Of a DNA stretch of 51,682 nucleotides, positions 12,114-21,299 are shown piece after piece. The DNA is from a virus, in IMG/VR virus record IMGVR_UViG_3300042450_000154, positions 1-51,682 of that record. One strand, given 5' to 3'. How positions within the stretch are numbered: position 1 is the first letter of the stretch; the number at the start of each line of letters is the position of its first letter. Made by a program: the position numbers and the translations under genes. The notes below the pieces were generated by a model. The model was not told where the DNA came from, did not search any database, and saw nothing but the letters and a program-made list of their open reading frames with translations.

Positions 12114-13815
12114 GTGTCCACGCTGTGTACAGAATGGTGCAGATCGTAGTGGTGACAACCTTGCAGTCTATGATGATCATGTGTATTGTTTTAAATGCAA
12201 GTATTACCGCTCTTCTAAAGGAACAGAGATGACAGATGAACTTACTACAACAACCCCTAAAGAATTTAAAGTGCTCACTGGTTCTTACATTGATCTTGAG
12301 GATCGCGGCGTTACGGAAAAGACTTGCCGCATGTATGGCTATCAGGTAGCCAAGATCAATGGTAAGGAAGTACACATTGCTAACTACTATCAAAGTGGTG
12401 AGCTATTAGGACAACACCTTCGTGGTCCTAACAAACAGTTTGCTTGGCGTGGTAGTGCCAAAGGTTTAGAACTCTTTGGTCAGAACCTATGGAAGGCAGG
12501 AGGCAAGCGGCTTATCATTACTGAGGGTGAGATTGATTGTATGACAGTCAACCAAGTACTCGGTGGTACATGGGCTGTCGTGTCTATCCCCAATGGTGCT
12601 ACCTCTGCAGCCAAGTCTATCAAAGAGAATCTTGAGTTCATTAACTCATACGCTGAAGTTGTCCTATGCTTTGATATGGATGAGGCAGGACAGAAAGCTA
12701 CTATGGAAGTTGCTGATCTACTACCTCCGGGTAAGTGCAAGATTGCTAAGCTCCCATACAAGGATGCTAGTGAGTGCTACATGAATGCTCAGACCAAGCA
12801 ATTGGTATCAGCACTATGGGAAGCACAGCAGTATTCTCCTGATGAGATCATGCACATCTCTAAAGTTATCACAGACTCACAGTCTATGAACCATGCTCGT
12901 GTCTATCCCTTCCCTTACGATGGTCTATCAGAGTTCCTGATTGGTCAGCGTAGTGGAGAGATTACACTATGGGCATCCGGTACTGGGTCTGGTAAGTCTA
13001 CTATACTTCGTGAGCTTATGATGCATCACTTAGTAGAGGGTCGTAGTGTTGGGTGTATCATGCTTGAGGAATCTCCACAGGAAACTATGGATGATATGAT
13101 CAGCTTGATACTTAACAAACCAGTCCGTGCTATTAGAGCAGGACGAATGATGAATGAATTGCGTACCATGCTTGGCAAGAAACAAATCAACATGGCTATG
13201 GTTGATGATCTTACTGATGAGGAATACGCAGCAGCTAAGGCACAACTGTGTGGTACAAACTTCTATGTGTATGACCACTTAGGTAACAGTGCAATGGCTA
13301 ATCTGCTGGCTCGTATGGAGTTCATGGCAACCTCCCTCAAGGTAGATGTCATTGTGCTTGACCATATTACCGCTGCTGCTGCAGGACTTATGAGTATGCA
13401 AACTAAAGATGTCGAGGGTGGTAACTCAGAGCGTATCATTATTGATACACTCATGAAGGAACTCCGTGCTATTGCTGTGCGTACAGGTGTGCATGTAGAC
13501 ATCGTGTCACAACTCAAGAAGAGTGACAAGGCATACGAAGAGGGTGATCGCATTACCCTGCAAGATCTGCGTGGCTCAGGTGCATTGGCATCTGTACCCA
13601 ACACAGTCATTGCCTTGGAGAGAGATCGACAGAACACAGACGAGAAGATTGCTAACACCACACTAGTGCGTGTACTCAAGAACCGTCTGACTGGTCGAGC
13701 AGGTATTGCAAGTACATTATATTATGACCATGTGTCAGGCAGACTAGAAGAAATTGGATTCGCTATTGCTGAGGATGGCTCAGTAGTATTTGAACCACAA
13801 CAACAGGAGTTCTAA
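12088..13815 (+). CDS. T7 gp4-like DNA primase/helicase
   Basis: 575 residues (T7 gp4A has 566). The N-terminal zinc ribbon is C10/C13/C34/C37. The TOPRIM primase domain has E146 (ITEGEID) and the D196/D198 pair (CFDMDEAG). The C-terminal RecA-type hexameric helicase has Walker A GTGSGK303ST, Walker B VIVLDHI and a DLRGSGALASVP motif. It unwinds DNA and lays primers at the fork, working with the polymerase and SSB encoded nearby. The stop overlaps the polymerase ATG. Confidence 0.96.
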   Translation: MSLFQSKTECPRCVQNGADRSGDNLAVYDDHVYCFKCKYYRSSKGTEMTDELTTTTPKEFKVLTGSYIDLEDRGVTEKTCRMYGYQVAKINGKEVHIANYYQSGELLGQHLRGPNKQFAWRGSAKGLELFGQNLWKAGGKRLIITEGEIDCMTVNQVLGGTWAVVSIPNGATSAAKSIKENLEFINSYAEVVLCFDMDEAGQKATMEVADLLPPGKCKIAKLPYKDASECYMNAQTKQLVSALWEAQQYSPDEIMHISKVITDSQSMNHARVYPFPYDGLSEFLIGQRSGEITLWASGTGSGKSTILRELMMHHLVEGRSVGCIMLEESPQETMDDMISLILNKPVRAIRAGRMMNELRTMLGKKQINMAMVDDLTDEEYAAAKAQLCGTNFYVYDHLGNSAMANLLARMEFMATSLKVDVIVLDHITAAAAGLMSMQTKDVEGGNSERIIIDTLMKELRAIAVRTGVHVDIVSQLKKSDKAYEEGDRITLQDLRGSGALASVPNTVIALERDRQNTDEKIANTTLVRVLKNRLTGRAGIASTLYYDHVSGRLEEIGFAIAEDGSVVFEPQQQEF

Positions 13816-15506
13816 TGAAAGTATGTGTACTTGATATTGAAGGAAATGGTTTAGCTGAGTTGGTATTAGATTCTAAAGGTAATCCTCACAAGGAAGTTAC
13901 TCGTGTATTATGTGCAGCTACCAAGATTCCTAATCAAGAACCAGTACTTTGGTTAGAACATCAGATGCCTGAGCTTGTAAATTACCTCAAACAATTTGAT
14001 GTTATTATCGGTCACAACATCTTGGGGTATGACTACCCGGTCATGCGTAGGCTGTACAATATGGCTATGCCTAAGCGTATTGTTGATACACTTATCATCA
14101 GTAAGCTAATGCATCCAGACATCAACACCCACCCATTCAAAGACAACTCACTCAAGTCATGGGGTATACATCTTAACTTTCCTAAGTCAGAGTATACCTT
14201 GGGCTGGACTAGTTACAACCTAGAGATGGGCAAGTACTGTCAGCAGGACACTCGACTTGGCGAAGCTATCTTCAATAAACAAAAGAGTTTTATATCAGAC
14301 AACAAAAATATTGTAGCCTTTGAGCATACAGTATCTACAATTTTAATGGAGCAAGTGTGCAATGGATTTAATTATGACCTTGATGCCGGAGAAGAGTTGT
14401 ATAAAAACCTTATGCTGGAAAAACTTGGTATCGAAGATGAAATGCGTCAAGTCTTCCCTGACCGGGTTATCATTAGACATTCGCCCAAGACAGGCAAGAG
14501 ACTCAAAGACAAAGTAGATACCTTTAATCCCGGTTCTCGACAACAAATAGCTAACCGTCTTACCGAAAGGTATGGATGGAAACCACAAGAAACTGAGAAG
14601 GGAAACCCAAAGGTAGATGAATCCGTGTTGGCTGTGTTAGACTATCCAGAAGCAAAGACACTCGTAAAGTATTTCAATGCAATCAAGTTAATGGGTATGG
14701 TTGAGGACTGGAACAGTCGATCAATCAATAGTCGAGACAAGCGTATACATGGCAACATCAATCCACAGGGTGCAGCGACAGGTCGTTGTACCCATAGTCA
14801 GCCCAACATAGCACAGGTAAGTGGTGACCACAGAGCAAGAGAACTCTGGCTATGTGATCCCAAGCAGGTGTTAGTTGGTGCTGACTTGTCGGGGCTAGAG
14901 CTTCGTATGCTTGCCCACTTCATGGCTAAGTATGACAACGGTGAATATGGTAAAGTACTCTTAACAGGAGACATTCATACACACAATCAGAAGGCAGCTG
15001 GACTCAGCTCACGAGCATTAGCAAAGTCTTTTATCTATGCGTACCTCTATGGTGCGGGTGACAAGAAGATTGCTTTAGTTTGTAGTTGTAGTATTGGTGA
15101 GGCTAGAGGATTACGAGAACGCTTTCAGAAAGAAATCCCTGCCCTTACTAAGGTACAGGACATGGTAAAGTATGAGGCACTCAAGCACAAGGGTGTGCTC
15201 CTGCCTGATGGTAGGCGTGTACCCGTGCGTAGCGAACACGCTGCCCTCAACACCCTGCTGCAGGGTTCAGGAGCTATCGTAAGCAAGTACTGGATGGTCG
15301 AGGCGTTCAAGGCTATCAAGCCCGCAGGAGCCAAGCAGCTGGCTTATGTGCATGACGAACTACAGTACTCATGTCCGGCAGATACTGCCGATGTATTTGG
15401 TAAGGCTGTTACTGCCGCTGCTACGGCAGCAGGTGAGATGTTAAAGATGAATATTCGTATTGATGCAGAGTACTGCATTGGTAAGTGCTGGGCTGATACA
15501 CATTAA
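13815..15506 (+). CDS. T7-type family A DNA polymerase
   Basis: 563 residues (T7 gp5 has 704). The 3'-5' exonuclease begins with D7-x-E9 (LDIEG). Polymerase motifs: A, DLSGLELR with D357; B, AKSFIYAYLYGAG with K404; C, VHDE with D514. The palm and fingers resemble T7 closely (AHFMAKYDNGEYG, GDIHTHNQ). The segment before FNPGSR (F237) is about 50 residues shorter than in T7, removing most of the thioredoxin-binding insert. TAATG-coupled to the helicase. Confidence 0.96.
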   Translation: MKVCVLDIEGNGLAELVLDSKGNPHKEVTRVLCAATKIPNQEPVLWLEHQMPELVNYLKQFDVIIGHNILGYDYPVMRRLYNMAMPKRIVDTLIISKLMHPDINTHPFKDNSLKSWGIHLNFPKSEYTLGWTSYNLEMGKYCQQDTRLGEAIFNKQKSFISDNKNIVAFEHTVSTILMEQVCNGFNYDLDAGEELYKNLMLEKLGIEDEMRQVFPDRVIIRHSPKTGKRLKDKVDTFNPGSRQQIANRLTERYGWKPQETEKGNPKVDESVLAVLDYPEAKTLVKYFNAIKLMGMVEDWNSRSINSRDKRIHGNINPQGAATGRCTHSQPNIAQVSGDHRARELWLCDPKQVLVGADLSGLELRMLAHFMAKYDNGEYGKVLLTGDIHTHNQKAAGLSSRALAKSFIYAYLYGAGDKKIALVCSCSIGEARGLRERFQKEIPALTKVQDMVKYEALKHKGVLLPDGRRVPVRSEHAALNTLLQGSGAIVSKYWMVEAFKAIKPAGAKQLAYVHDELQYSCPADTADVFGKAVTAAATAAGEMLKMNIRIDAEYCIGKCWADTH

Positions 15507-15514
15507 GGAGACAC

Positions 15515-15847
15515 ATGTCTAAGTTAGAATTATATATTGCTGGTCCTATGAGAGGGTATCCTAACCATAACTTTGAGGCTTTCTATAAGGCTGAGAAGAA
15601 GTGGACTAAGAATCCTGTGGTTGGTAAGATCCACAATCCCGCTAAGATGGATGAGGATGAGGGGTTTGATCCCTCTACTGTTGAGGATTCATTAGATCAT
15701 CTTCGTGCTTGCATGAAGCGTGACATTGATGCTATCCTTCAATGTACTGGGATGGTAATGCTTTGTGGTTGGGAGCATTCGGAAGGTGCGAGGGTTGAAC
15801 ATTCACTAGCTACATATCTAGGGATGCCGATCTTCTATGAAAGTTAA
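15515..15847 (+). CDS. DUF4406 protein (nucleoside 2-deoxyribosyltransferase-like)
   Basis: 110 residues. The start LYIAGPMRG, an HNPAKMD motif, an R..M.RDI.A...C..MVMLCGWE segment and the SEGARVEHSLATYLG end match the DUF4406 family, which has a Rossmann-like fold related to nucleoside 2-deoxyribosyltransferases. A role in nucleotide salvage is plausible but unproven. AAGGAG precedes the ATG, and the 3' end overlaps the next gene. Confidence 0.85.
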   Translation: MSKLELYIAGPMRGYPNHNFEAFYKAEKKWTKNPVVGKIHNPAKMDEDEGFDPSTVEDSLDHLRACMKRDIDAILQCTGMVMLCGWEHSEGARVEHSLATYLGMPIFYES

Positions 15848-16340
15848 TGGAAGAATTGTATTTTATAACTTCAAGAAGGTACAAGGGTGGCGATACTATG
15901 CCATTCGTTTACTATCTTGGAGCCGTCATACTCATGCTCACATTGAGTTTGATCTAAGTATACCATTTGCTTTTGTAGTGGTAGATCGTAAGCCAGTAAA
16001 GGTAATGAGACTTGCCAATCTTAAACAACTAAAGATAAGCAAGTACTATGAGTTTGATCTAGGATCTATAGACATGAGTGAAGAAGATATTACTTTTGCT
16101 TACAAATATAAACCACTCAATAGTTATAAGATGCTAGTGTATACACTCATAGGTAAACACATTGGTATGAAACAACCAACCAATTGTATTACTTTTATAT
16201 GTGACTATTTAAAATTTAAAGGTTGGGATACACCCAATCTGTTCAACCCTAAACAATTATGGGAAAGCTTACATGATAACGATAATGATCGGTGGACAGG
16301 CAAGAGTCGGGAAGACAACACTAGCAAAGTGGATCAGTGA
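15837..16340 (+). CDS. Possible permuted papain-like (YiiX/NlpC-type) protein
   Basis: 167 residues. HTHAHIEF (H31, H33, H35) comes early and TNCITFICDYL (C117) comes later. This His-then-Cys order resembles circularly permuted NlpC/P60-like thiol hydrolases. If so, it could cleave peptidoglycan or an amide, and it is the nearest thing to an endolysin in the window. The similarity is weak and the middle is unlike any family I know. It overlaps the kinase gene by 68 nt. Confidence 0.4.
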   Translation: MKVNGRIVFYNFKKVQGWRYYAIRLLSWSRHTHAHIEFDLSIPFAFVVVDRKPVKVMRLANLKQLKISKYYEFDLGSIDMSEEDITFAYKYKPLNSYKMLVYTLIGKHIGMKQPTNCITFICDYLKFKGWDTPNLFNPKQLWESLHDNDNDRWTGKSREDNTSKVDQ

Positions 16341-17013
16341 GTACGCTTATAACAATAAGTATACACCAGTGATTGTTCCCTTTGCTGCTGCCCTTAAGGA
16401 AGAAGCGGCTAAGAAGGGATACACTAAGGATACCAATCAAGAAGAGTATCGTGAGTTCTGTCAGACCCTTGGCTCTACTATGAGACAAGAAGATCCAGAC
16501 TACTGGGTTAAACAATTCCGAATTAAGATTAAGAAACTATATGAGGAAGAGCAAGCTGCTCTGAAGGCTGACCCATCTATCTGGCATGAGAAGGTTGTCA
16601 TTGTAGATGACTGTCGCTATACCAATGAGATCGCTGCTGCTCGTGACATCCGTGCTCTTACAGTCTTCATCTCAGCAGGTGAGCGTGAACTCCCTGAGAA
16701 GTTTGCAGAGTGGAGAACACATGAGTCTGAAGCACTAGCAATTGCTATTGAGACAGGCAATAAACAATATGAAGACATGTTTCATTACACACTAAAGAAT
16801 GATGAGAGTGAGGCAGCATTCAAAACTAAGTGCAATACAAAGTTTGATGAATGGTTTCACCTACTCTCCGAATCAATGTTAGATGATTTGTGTAACTGTG
16901 AGCTGTGCCTATCCTCAAGAGAAGACAGACTACCTGATGGAGATACTGTGTTCAAAGAGATCATGGAAATTTTTATAGATAAGGAAGACGATGATAAGCC
17001 AACCAAGACCTGA
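16273..17013 (+). CDS. Deoxynucleoside monophosphate kinase-like protein
   Basis: 246 residues. The P-loop is GGQARVGKTT (about residues 7-16), and VIVDDCRYTNE (about 112-122) matches the D-x-R-(Y/F)-x-N-E motif of phage dNMP kinases (T4 gp1 type). It would phosphorylate dNMPs to dNDPs. A downstream ATG at 16285 would still keep the P-loop. The C-terminal extension contains CNCELC, which could bind metal. It sits with exonuclease and dUTPase genes. Confidence 0.8.
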   Translation: MITIMIGGQARVGKTTLAKWISEYAYNNKYTPVIVPFAAALKEEAAKKGYTKDTNQEEYREFCQTLGSTMRQEDPDYWVKQFRIKIKKLYEEEQAALKADPSIWHEKVVIVDDCRYTNEIAAARDIRALTVFISAGERELPEKFAEWRTHESEALAIAIETGNKQYEDMFHYTLKNDESEAAFKTKCNTKFDEWFHLLSESMLDDLCNCELCLSSREDRLPDGDTVFKEIMEIFIDKEDDDKPTKT

Positions 17014-17770
17014 TACTGCTGTGCTTGACGGAGACATCATTGCCTATCGTGCTGCCTTTTGGGCAGACCAAGAAGGCATTGAGTACCTTGCGGAGCGCAT
17101 TGAACATGATGTCAAGGCATGGACTCCAGTAGGAGTAACGAAAGTATATGTGGCTATCTCCTGTGATCGTAAAGATAACTTTCGTAGACAAGTGTGGGAA
17201 CCATATAAAGCTCATCGGGATGTGAAGAAACAAGCACCAGATTGTTTATCATATGCTGTTGATTTAATTAAACAGAACGACATACTCTTTGTTCCTACCC
17301 TAGAGGCTGATGATATTATGGGACTTATGGCTTCAGGCAATAAGGCTATTGCCGTAACCATTGACAAGGATCTCCGGTCTGTACCGGGGTGGCATTGGAA
17401 CCCAGACAAAGAAGTTAAACCGCTGGAACTTGATACTTATACCGCTGACTTTAACTTCCACAAGCAGTGGATCATGGGTGATACGACTGATAATATCCCC
17501 GGTATCTGGAAGTGGGGACCTGCCAAGGCAGAGAAGTGGCTTAAGTATGTCCATCCAAGGAACTGGACAGCCGCCGTATTGGCAGCTTATGACCAAGCTA
17601 AGCCTCAGGAAATGGATAGATATGGATATGATTACTGTCTCGCTATGGCTAGGTGTGTTCGCATCCTTAGACATGGTGAATATAACAAGAAAACTAAGGC
17701 TCCACTATTGTTTGACCCAATAGTTGGGGCTACTAAGAGTGATACTCAAGGGAACACTAATGAACACTGA
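16991..17770 (+). CDS. T7 gp6-like 5'-3' exonuclease (FEN family)
   Basis: 259 residues. FEN/5' nuclease motifs: LDGDIIAYRAA (D13, D15), EADDIMG, TIDKDLRSVPG and GDTTDNIPGI..WGPAKAEKWL (acidic cluster plus helix-hairpin-helix). It removes RNA primers and degrades host DNA in T7-like phages. AAGGAAG lies just before the ATG. The C-terminus reads IVGAT over the 17-nt repeat and its stop overlaps the dUTPase start. Confidence 0.93.
   Translation: MISQPRPDTAVLDGDIIAYRAAFWADQEGIEYLAERIEHDVKAWTPVGVTKVYVAISCDRKDNFRRQVWEPYKAHRDVKKQAPDCLSYAVDLIKQNDILFVPTLEADDIMGLMASGNKAIAVTIDKDLRSVPGWHWNPDKEVKPLELDTYTADFNFHKQWIMGDTTDNIPGIWKWGPAKAEKWLKYVHPRNWTAAVLAAYDQAKPQEMDRYGYDYCLAMARCVRILRHGEYNKKTKAPLLFDPIVGATKSDTQGNTNEH
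17719..17735 (+). repeat. 17-nt exact repeat, copy 2
   Basis: Identical to 744-760; the inner 13 nt also occur at 9003. It lies in the last codons of the exonuclease, 25 nt before the dUTPase start. CCCAA/TTGGG can pair around TAG, so it can also form a small hairpin. Regulatory meaning is inferred from position only. Confidence 0.5.
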
Positions 17771-18272
17771 TGTAAATCAATACAATACTGAGTCTGTGAC
17801 TATTGTTAATCCAAACAATTACAATACTTCTACTTATACCCATAGCGATTCTAAGATCCCTATGGTACTCCATGACAAGGATTGCCTACCAGCGTACTAC
17901 TCCAATGGTGCAGCCGGGGCTGACCTTAAGATCACTGCTGATGTTACTTTAGTACCCGGAGTTCCCTCTTGGGTATCTACAGGGATTAGCCTAGCTATCC
18001 CTCAGGGATATGTAGGATTATTATTTATGAGATCAAGCCTAGCCACTAAGGGAATCAACCTAGCCAACTCAGTTGGTGTCATTGATTCTGATTATCGTGG
18101 TGAGGTTTGGTTAACACTTATCAACAATACAACAACAACACACACTCTTCATAGAGGTGACCGTGTTGCACAGATTGCCTTCATGCCCGTCACACAGTTC
18201 CCGTTTGTCTCTGTAGATAAACTTCCATATACTGTACGAGGCGAAGGTAAGTTTGGGAGTACAGGAGTCTAA
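17760..18272 (+). CDS. dut: dUTP diphosphatase (trimeric dUTPase)
   Basis: 170 residues from ATG 17760 (ATGA-type overlap; an upstream TTG is discarded). All five trimeric dUTPase motifs are visible: AGADL, RSSLATKG, GVIDSDYRGE, GDRVAQIAF and the C-terminal RGEGKFGSTG. It converts dUTP to dUMP plus pyrophosphate, keeping uracil out of DNA and feeding ThyX. The roughly 40-residue N-terminal extension is Asn/Thr-rich and of unknown use. TAATG-coupled to the RNR gene. Confidence 0.94.
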   Translation: MNTDVNQYNTESVTIVNPNNYNTSTYTHSDSKIPMVLHDKDCLPAYYSNGAAGADLKITADVTLVPGVPSWVSTGISLAIPQGYVGLLFMRSSLATKGINLANSVGVIDSDYRGEVWLTLINNTTTTHTLHRGDRVAQIAFMPVTQFPFVSVDKLPYTVRGEGKFGSTGV

Positions 18273-20161
18273 TGGATACATTTCAAAAGTTTATTGCTAT
18301 CAGTCGCTACAGTCGTTGGCTTGATAAAGAAAATCGTAGAGAGACTTGGGATGAGACTGTCGATAGATGGTGGAATTACTTTACTGGTAAAGCTCCTGTC
18401 CTTCTGACACGGACAGATATCAGAGATGCTATCCTTAATCTAGAAGTACTGCCAAGTATGCGTGGGTTGATGACCGCAGGTCCAGCATTGGATCGTGATC
18501 ATACTGCCCTATATAATTGCTCATACATTGAGATTAATAAAACAACTTCCTTCTCCAACCTCATGTACATTCTTATGTGCGGTACTGGAGTAGGCTATAC
18601 GGTTGAGCGTAGATGCACCGACAAACTTGGGACTATCCCAACAATACATAAGATGTTTGATACAGTTATGTTTGTTGAGGATAGCCGCGAGGGTTGGTGT
18701 GATGCACTTAACAATCTACTTGACAATCTTTACAAGGGTATCCACATTAAGTGGGACACAAGTAAGATTCGTAAGTCAGGTGAAAGACTAAAGACCTTTG
18801 GTGGTAGAGCAAGCGGTCCTGCCCCACTAGAAGAAGTCTTTAGATTTGTAGTACAGACATTCTATTCTGCCCAAGGTCGTAGACTTACGCCCCTTGAGTG
18901 CCATGATATCTGCTGCAAGATTGCTCAGTCAGTCATCGTGGGTGGTGTACGCCGCTCCGCTATGATCTCTCTAAGCGACCTAGCAGACCGTGAGATGGCT
19001 ACATGCAAGAGTGGTGCGTGGTGGCAAGCCTCAAGTCATCGTGCCTTAGCGAACAACTCAGCCATCTACAATGGCAGACCATCAATGGGTCAGTTCCTCG
19101 AAGAGTGGACAGATTTATACAACTCCCATAGTGGAGAGCGTGGTCTTTGTAATCGTGATGCAATGAAGAACATTGCAGTCAAGGCAGAGCGTGGTGAGGA
19201 TCATTACTATGGGACTAACCCATGTAGTGAGATCATTCTACGCCCTAATCAATTCTGTAATCTATCTACTGTTGTTGTCAATGCAACTGATACACAAGAG
19301 TCGTTAGAAAAGAAAATTGAAATGGCTACCATCATTGGTACTATCCAAAGCATGTTCACTTACTTCCCATACCTAGCCAAGGATAAGACATGGCAGGATA
19401 ACTGTGAAGAAGAGAGACTGCTTGGTGTATCCATGACAGGTATCTTTGATAACAAGTTGATGTCTGGTCTATTAGGACATGGCAGACTTAAGTATGTCCT
19501 TGAGGATCTACGAGAGACAGCCATCAAGACTAACCTTGACTGGTCTAAGAAGCTGGGTATCAATCCAAGTAAATCAATTACTTGTATTAAACCAGAAGGT
19601 ACAACTTCATGTCTTGCTTCGTCAGCCAGCGGATTACATCCCCGGTATGCTGAGCATTACTTTAGAAGAGTCCGTATCGACAAGAAGGATCCACTCTACT
19701 TCATGATGCGAGATGCCCAAGTACCAGTAGAAGACTGTGTAATGAATGCGGATTCAACTGCAGTCTTTACCTTTGTTCAGGCTGCTCCATCGGGATCACT
19801 AACTCAGAATGAACTATCAGCTATTGATCATCTTAACTTATGGTTAACCTATCAAGAGCATTACTGTCAGCACAAGCCAAGCATTACTGTTAACTATGCT
19901 GACAATGAATTCCTACCTGTTGGACAATGGGTATGGGAAAACTTTGATAAGATCTCCGGTATATCTTTCTTACCTAAGTCAGATCATATCTATGCACAAG
20001 CTCCCTTTGAATCTATATCACTAGAAACTTACAATTCGTTTCCTGTTATAGATGTAGACTTTAATCATCTCTCTTTATACGAGAAGACAGACACAACAAC
20101 ATCATCTCACACCTTAGCCTGTACTGCAGGAGCTTGTGAGATAATAGATTTAACAGGATAA
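18272..20161 (+). CDS. Class II (adenosylcobalamin-dependent) ribonucleotide reductase
   Basis: 629 residues, monomeric RTPR type (Lactobacillus leichmannii family, normally about 740). Active-site cysteines: C83 (YNCSY), C318 (thiyl-radical Cys in NPCSE, with E320), C329 (FCN) and the C-terminal pair C617/C622 that shuttles reducing equivalents. It makes deoxyribonucleotides and needs B12 from host or environment; there is no radical-generating small subunit gene here. The stop is followed 3 nt later by the first virion-region gene. Confidence 0.93.
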   Translation: MDTFQKFIAISRYSRWLDKENRRETWDETVDRWWNYFTGKAPVLLTRTDIRDAILNLEVLPSMRGLMTAGPALDRDHTALYNCSYIEINKTTSFSNLMYILMCGTGVGYTVERRCTDKLGTIPTIHKMFDTVMFVEDSREGWCDALNNLLDNLYKGIHIKWDTSKIRKSGERLKTFGGRASGPAPLEEVFRFVVQTFYSAQGRRLTPLECHDICCKIAQSVIVGGVRRSAMISLSDLADREMATCKSGAWWQASSHRALANNSAIYNGRPSMGQFLEEWTDLYNSHSGERGLCNRDAMKNIAVKAERGEDHYYGTNPCSEIILRPNQFCNLSTVVVNATDTQESLEKKIEMATIIGTIQSMFTYFPYLAKDKTWQDNCEEERLLGVSMTGIFDNKLMSGLLGHGRLKYVLEDLRETAIKTNLDWSKKLGINPSKSITCIKPEGTTSCLASSASGLHPRYAEHYFRRVRIDKKDPLYFMMRDAQVPVEDCVMNADSTAVFTFVQAAPSGSLTQNELSAIDHLNLWLTYQEHYCQHKPSITVNYADNEFLPVGQWVWENFDKISGISFLPKSDHIYAQAPFESISLETYNSFPVIDVDFNHLSLYEKTDTTTSSHTLACTAGACEIIDLTG

Positions 20162-20164
20162 ATA

Positions 20165-20995
20165 ATGGCAAGAAAAAAGAAACCAACAATGGAAGAAAGA
20201 ACAGCTTCTATTGCTGCTCTCACTGCACAACAGACTGAACTCAAAGAAGATATTGCTGGTGTTCAGGGTGGTCTTTTAAACATGGCAGATGTAGGACAAG
20301 CGTCTTATTTCTCTGCCACTAAAGAGACTGCCCTGACTAAGAAAGACCAGCTTAATTTTGCTGATGTCTACAATCCTCTCTATGAAAAGATGAAGGATGT
20401 TCGTTTTACTGTGGGTGAGGATATAACCACAGCAAATAATGATGCTGCCTTCTATGTGTTTAATCCAGAGACTGAAGCAAAGCGACAAACTGATGAGCAG
20501 ATGGGTGCAATTACCAAACAGAATGAAGAATTTGATCTACAGCAGCAACGCATCACTGAGTTTCTAAAACAAGAAGGTGAAGCACAAAAGGTTGGTGTTC
20601 TAGAACAATATCTTTCATCAGTAACAAAGAATGCACAAACAGGGTATAGTAGAAGCACAGATGCTGGCTTTGATATGGATGCATACAAGGCAGCTAGAAA
20701 TAAAGATAAAAGCTTTAGCTATGATGCTAATAGAAATAAAATTTATAGTTATAAACTACCTGAAGAAGTAGCCGCTGCTAAACTACAGACTCTTAGAGAT
20801 GTAGAAACACTACGCTTTAGATCTGATCCTACTTTACAGAACACCCAAATAGAAAAATACGAAACAGTACTTGAAAAACAATTAGCTGATTTGAATAAAT
20901 CAATTGCTAAACAAACCAAGCAGCAAACTAAAGCTGCAAATAAGCAAGCAAAGCAAGCAGCTAAGGCTGCAAAGAAAGCCAGTAAGAACACATGA
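20165..20995 (+). CDS. Hypothetical protein upstream of portal
   Basis: 276 residues, very charged and mostly helical. It has a basic N-terminus (ARKKK), a Gln/Glu-rich middle and a C-terminal tail made almost only of Ala, Lys and Gln (about residues 240-276), typical of nucleic-acid or scaffold interaction tails. No family recognised. Located between metabolic and head genes, it could be a minor virion or head-assembly protein. Confidence 0.6.
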   Translation: MARKKKPTMEERTASIAALTAQQTELKEDIAGVQGGLLNMADVGQASYFSATKETALTKKDQLNFADVYNPLYEKMKDVRFTVGEDITTANNDAAFYVFNPETEAKRQTDEQMGAITKQNEEFDLQQQRITEFLKQEGEAQKVGVLEQYLSSVTKNAQTGYSRSTDAGFDMDAYKAARNKDKSFSYDANRNKIYSYKLPEEVAAAKLQTLRDVETLRFRSDPTLQNTQIEKYETVLEKQLADLNKSIAKQTKQQTKAANKQAKQAAKAAKKASKNT

Positions 20996-21180
20996 TTACT
21001 AATATTCAACAATCGAAGACTCGCTTAGCTTTGTCTACCCCAATAGATCTACCTGAAGTTAAACAGTTAATTAAAGATCTGTATATTCAAATAGAAGAGT
21101 TAAGAAATGAAATCAGAAAAGTATCCGAGAATAGACCCAGACCTGATAAAAATTCTGGAAGAACTATACAAGCCCCTTGA
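20992..21180 (+). CDS. Small hypothetical protein
   Basis: 62 residues, ATGA-coupled to the previous gene. The central helix LIKDLYIQIEELRNEIRKV has heptad-like spacing. The last 74 nt overlap the next gene in another frame, so the C-terminal part (PRPDKNSGRT) is less certain. Not recognised. Confidence 0.5.
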   Translation: MITNIQQSKTRLALSTPIDLPEVKQLIKDLYIQIEELRNEIRKVSENRPRPDKNSGRTIQAP

Positions 21181-21298
21181 ATACGATGCTGACTGTGAAG
21201 AAAGCAAGTTTGCAAGACGATCTGCATATAGAGCAGGGCAAATAGAAGTCGTAAACAAATTAAAAGCTGTGCTAAAGCAACAGCAAGGAGGTAAGTAA
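21107..21298 (+). CDS. Small hypothetical protein
   Basis: 63 residues. Contains ILEELYKPLEYD, then a helical region RRSAYRAGQIEVVNKLKAVLKQQQ. The compact helical fold and position before the portal resemble small proteins found there in related podoviruses; no function can be assigned. It overlaps the preceding gene by 74 nt. Confidence 0.55.
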   Translation: MKSEKYPRIDPDLIKILEELYKPLEYDADCEESKFARRSAYRAGQIEVVNKLKAVLKQQQGGK

Positions 21299-21299
21299 T

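Noticed and set aside
15180-15360. GC-richer patch in the DNA polymerase gene as another dual-coding region
   Set aside because: It covers a conserved polymerase segment, and no + strand alternative frame with a start signal accompanies it.
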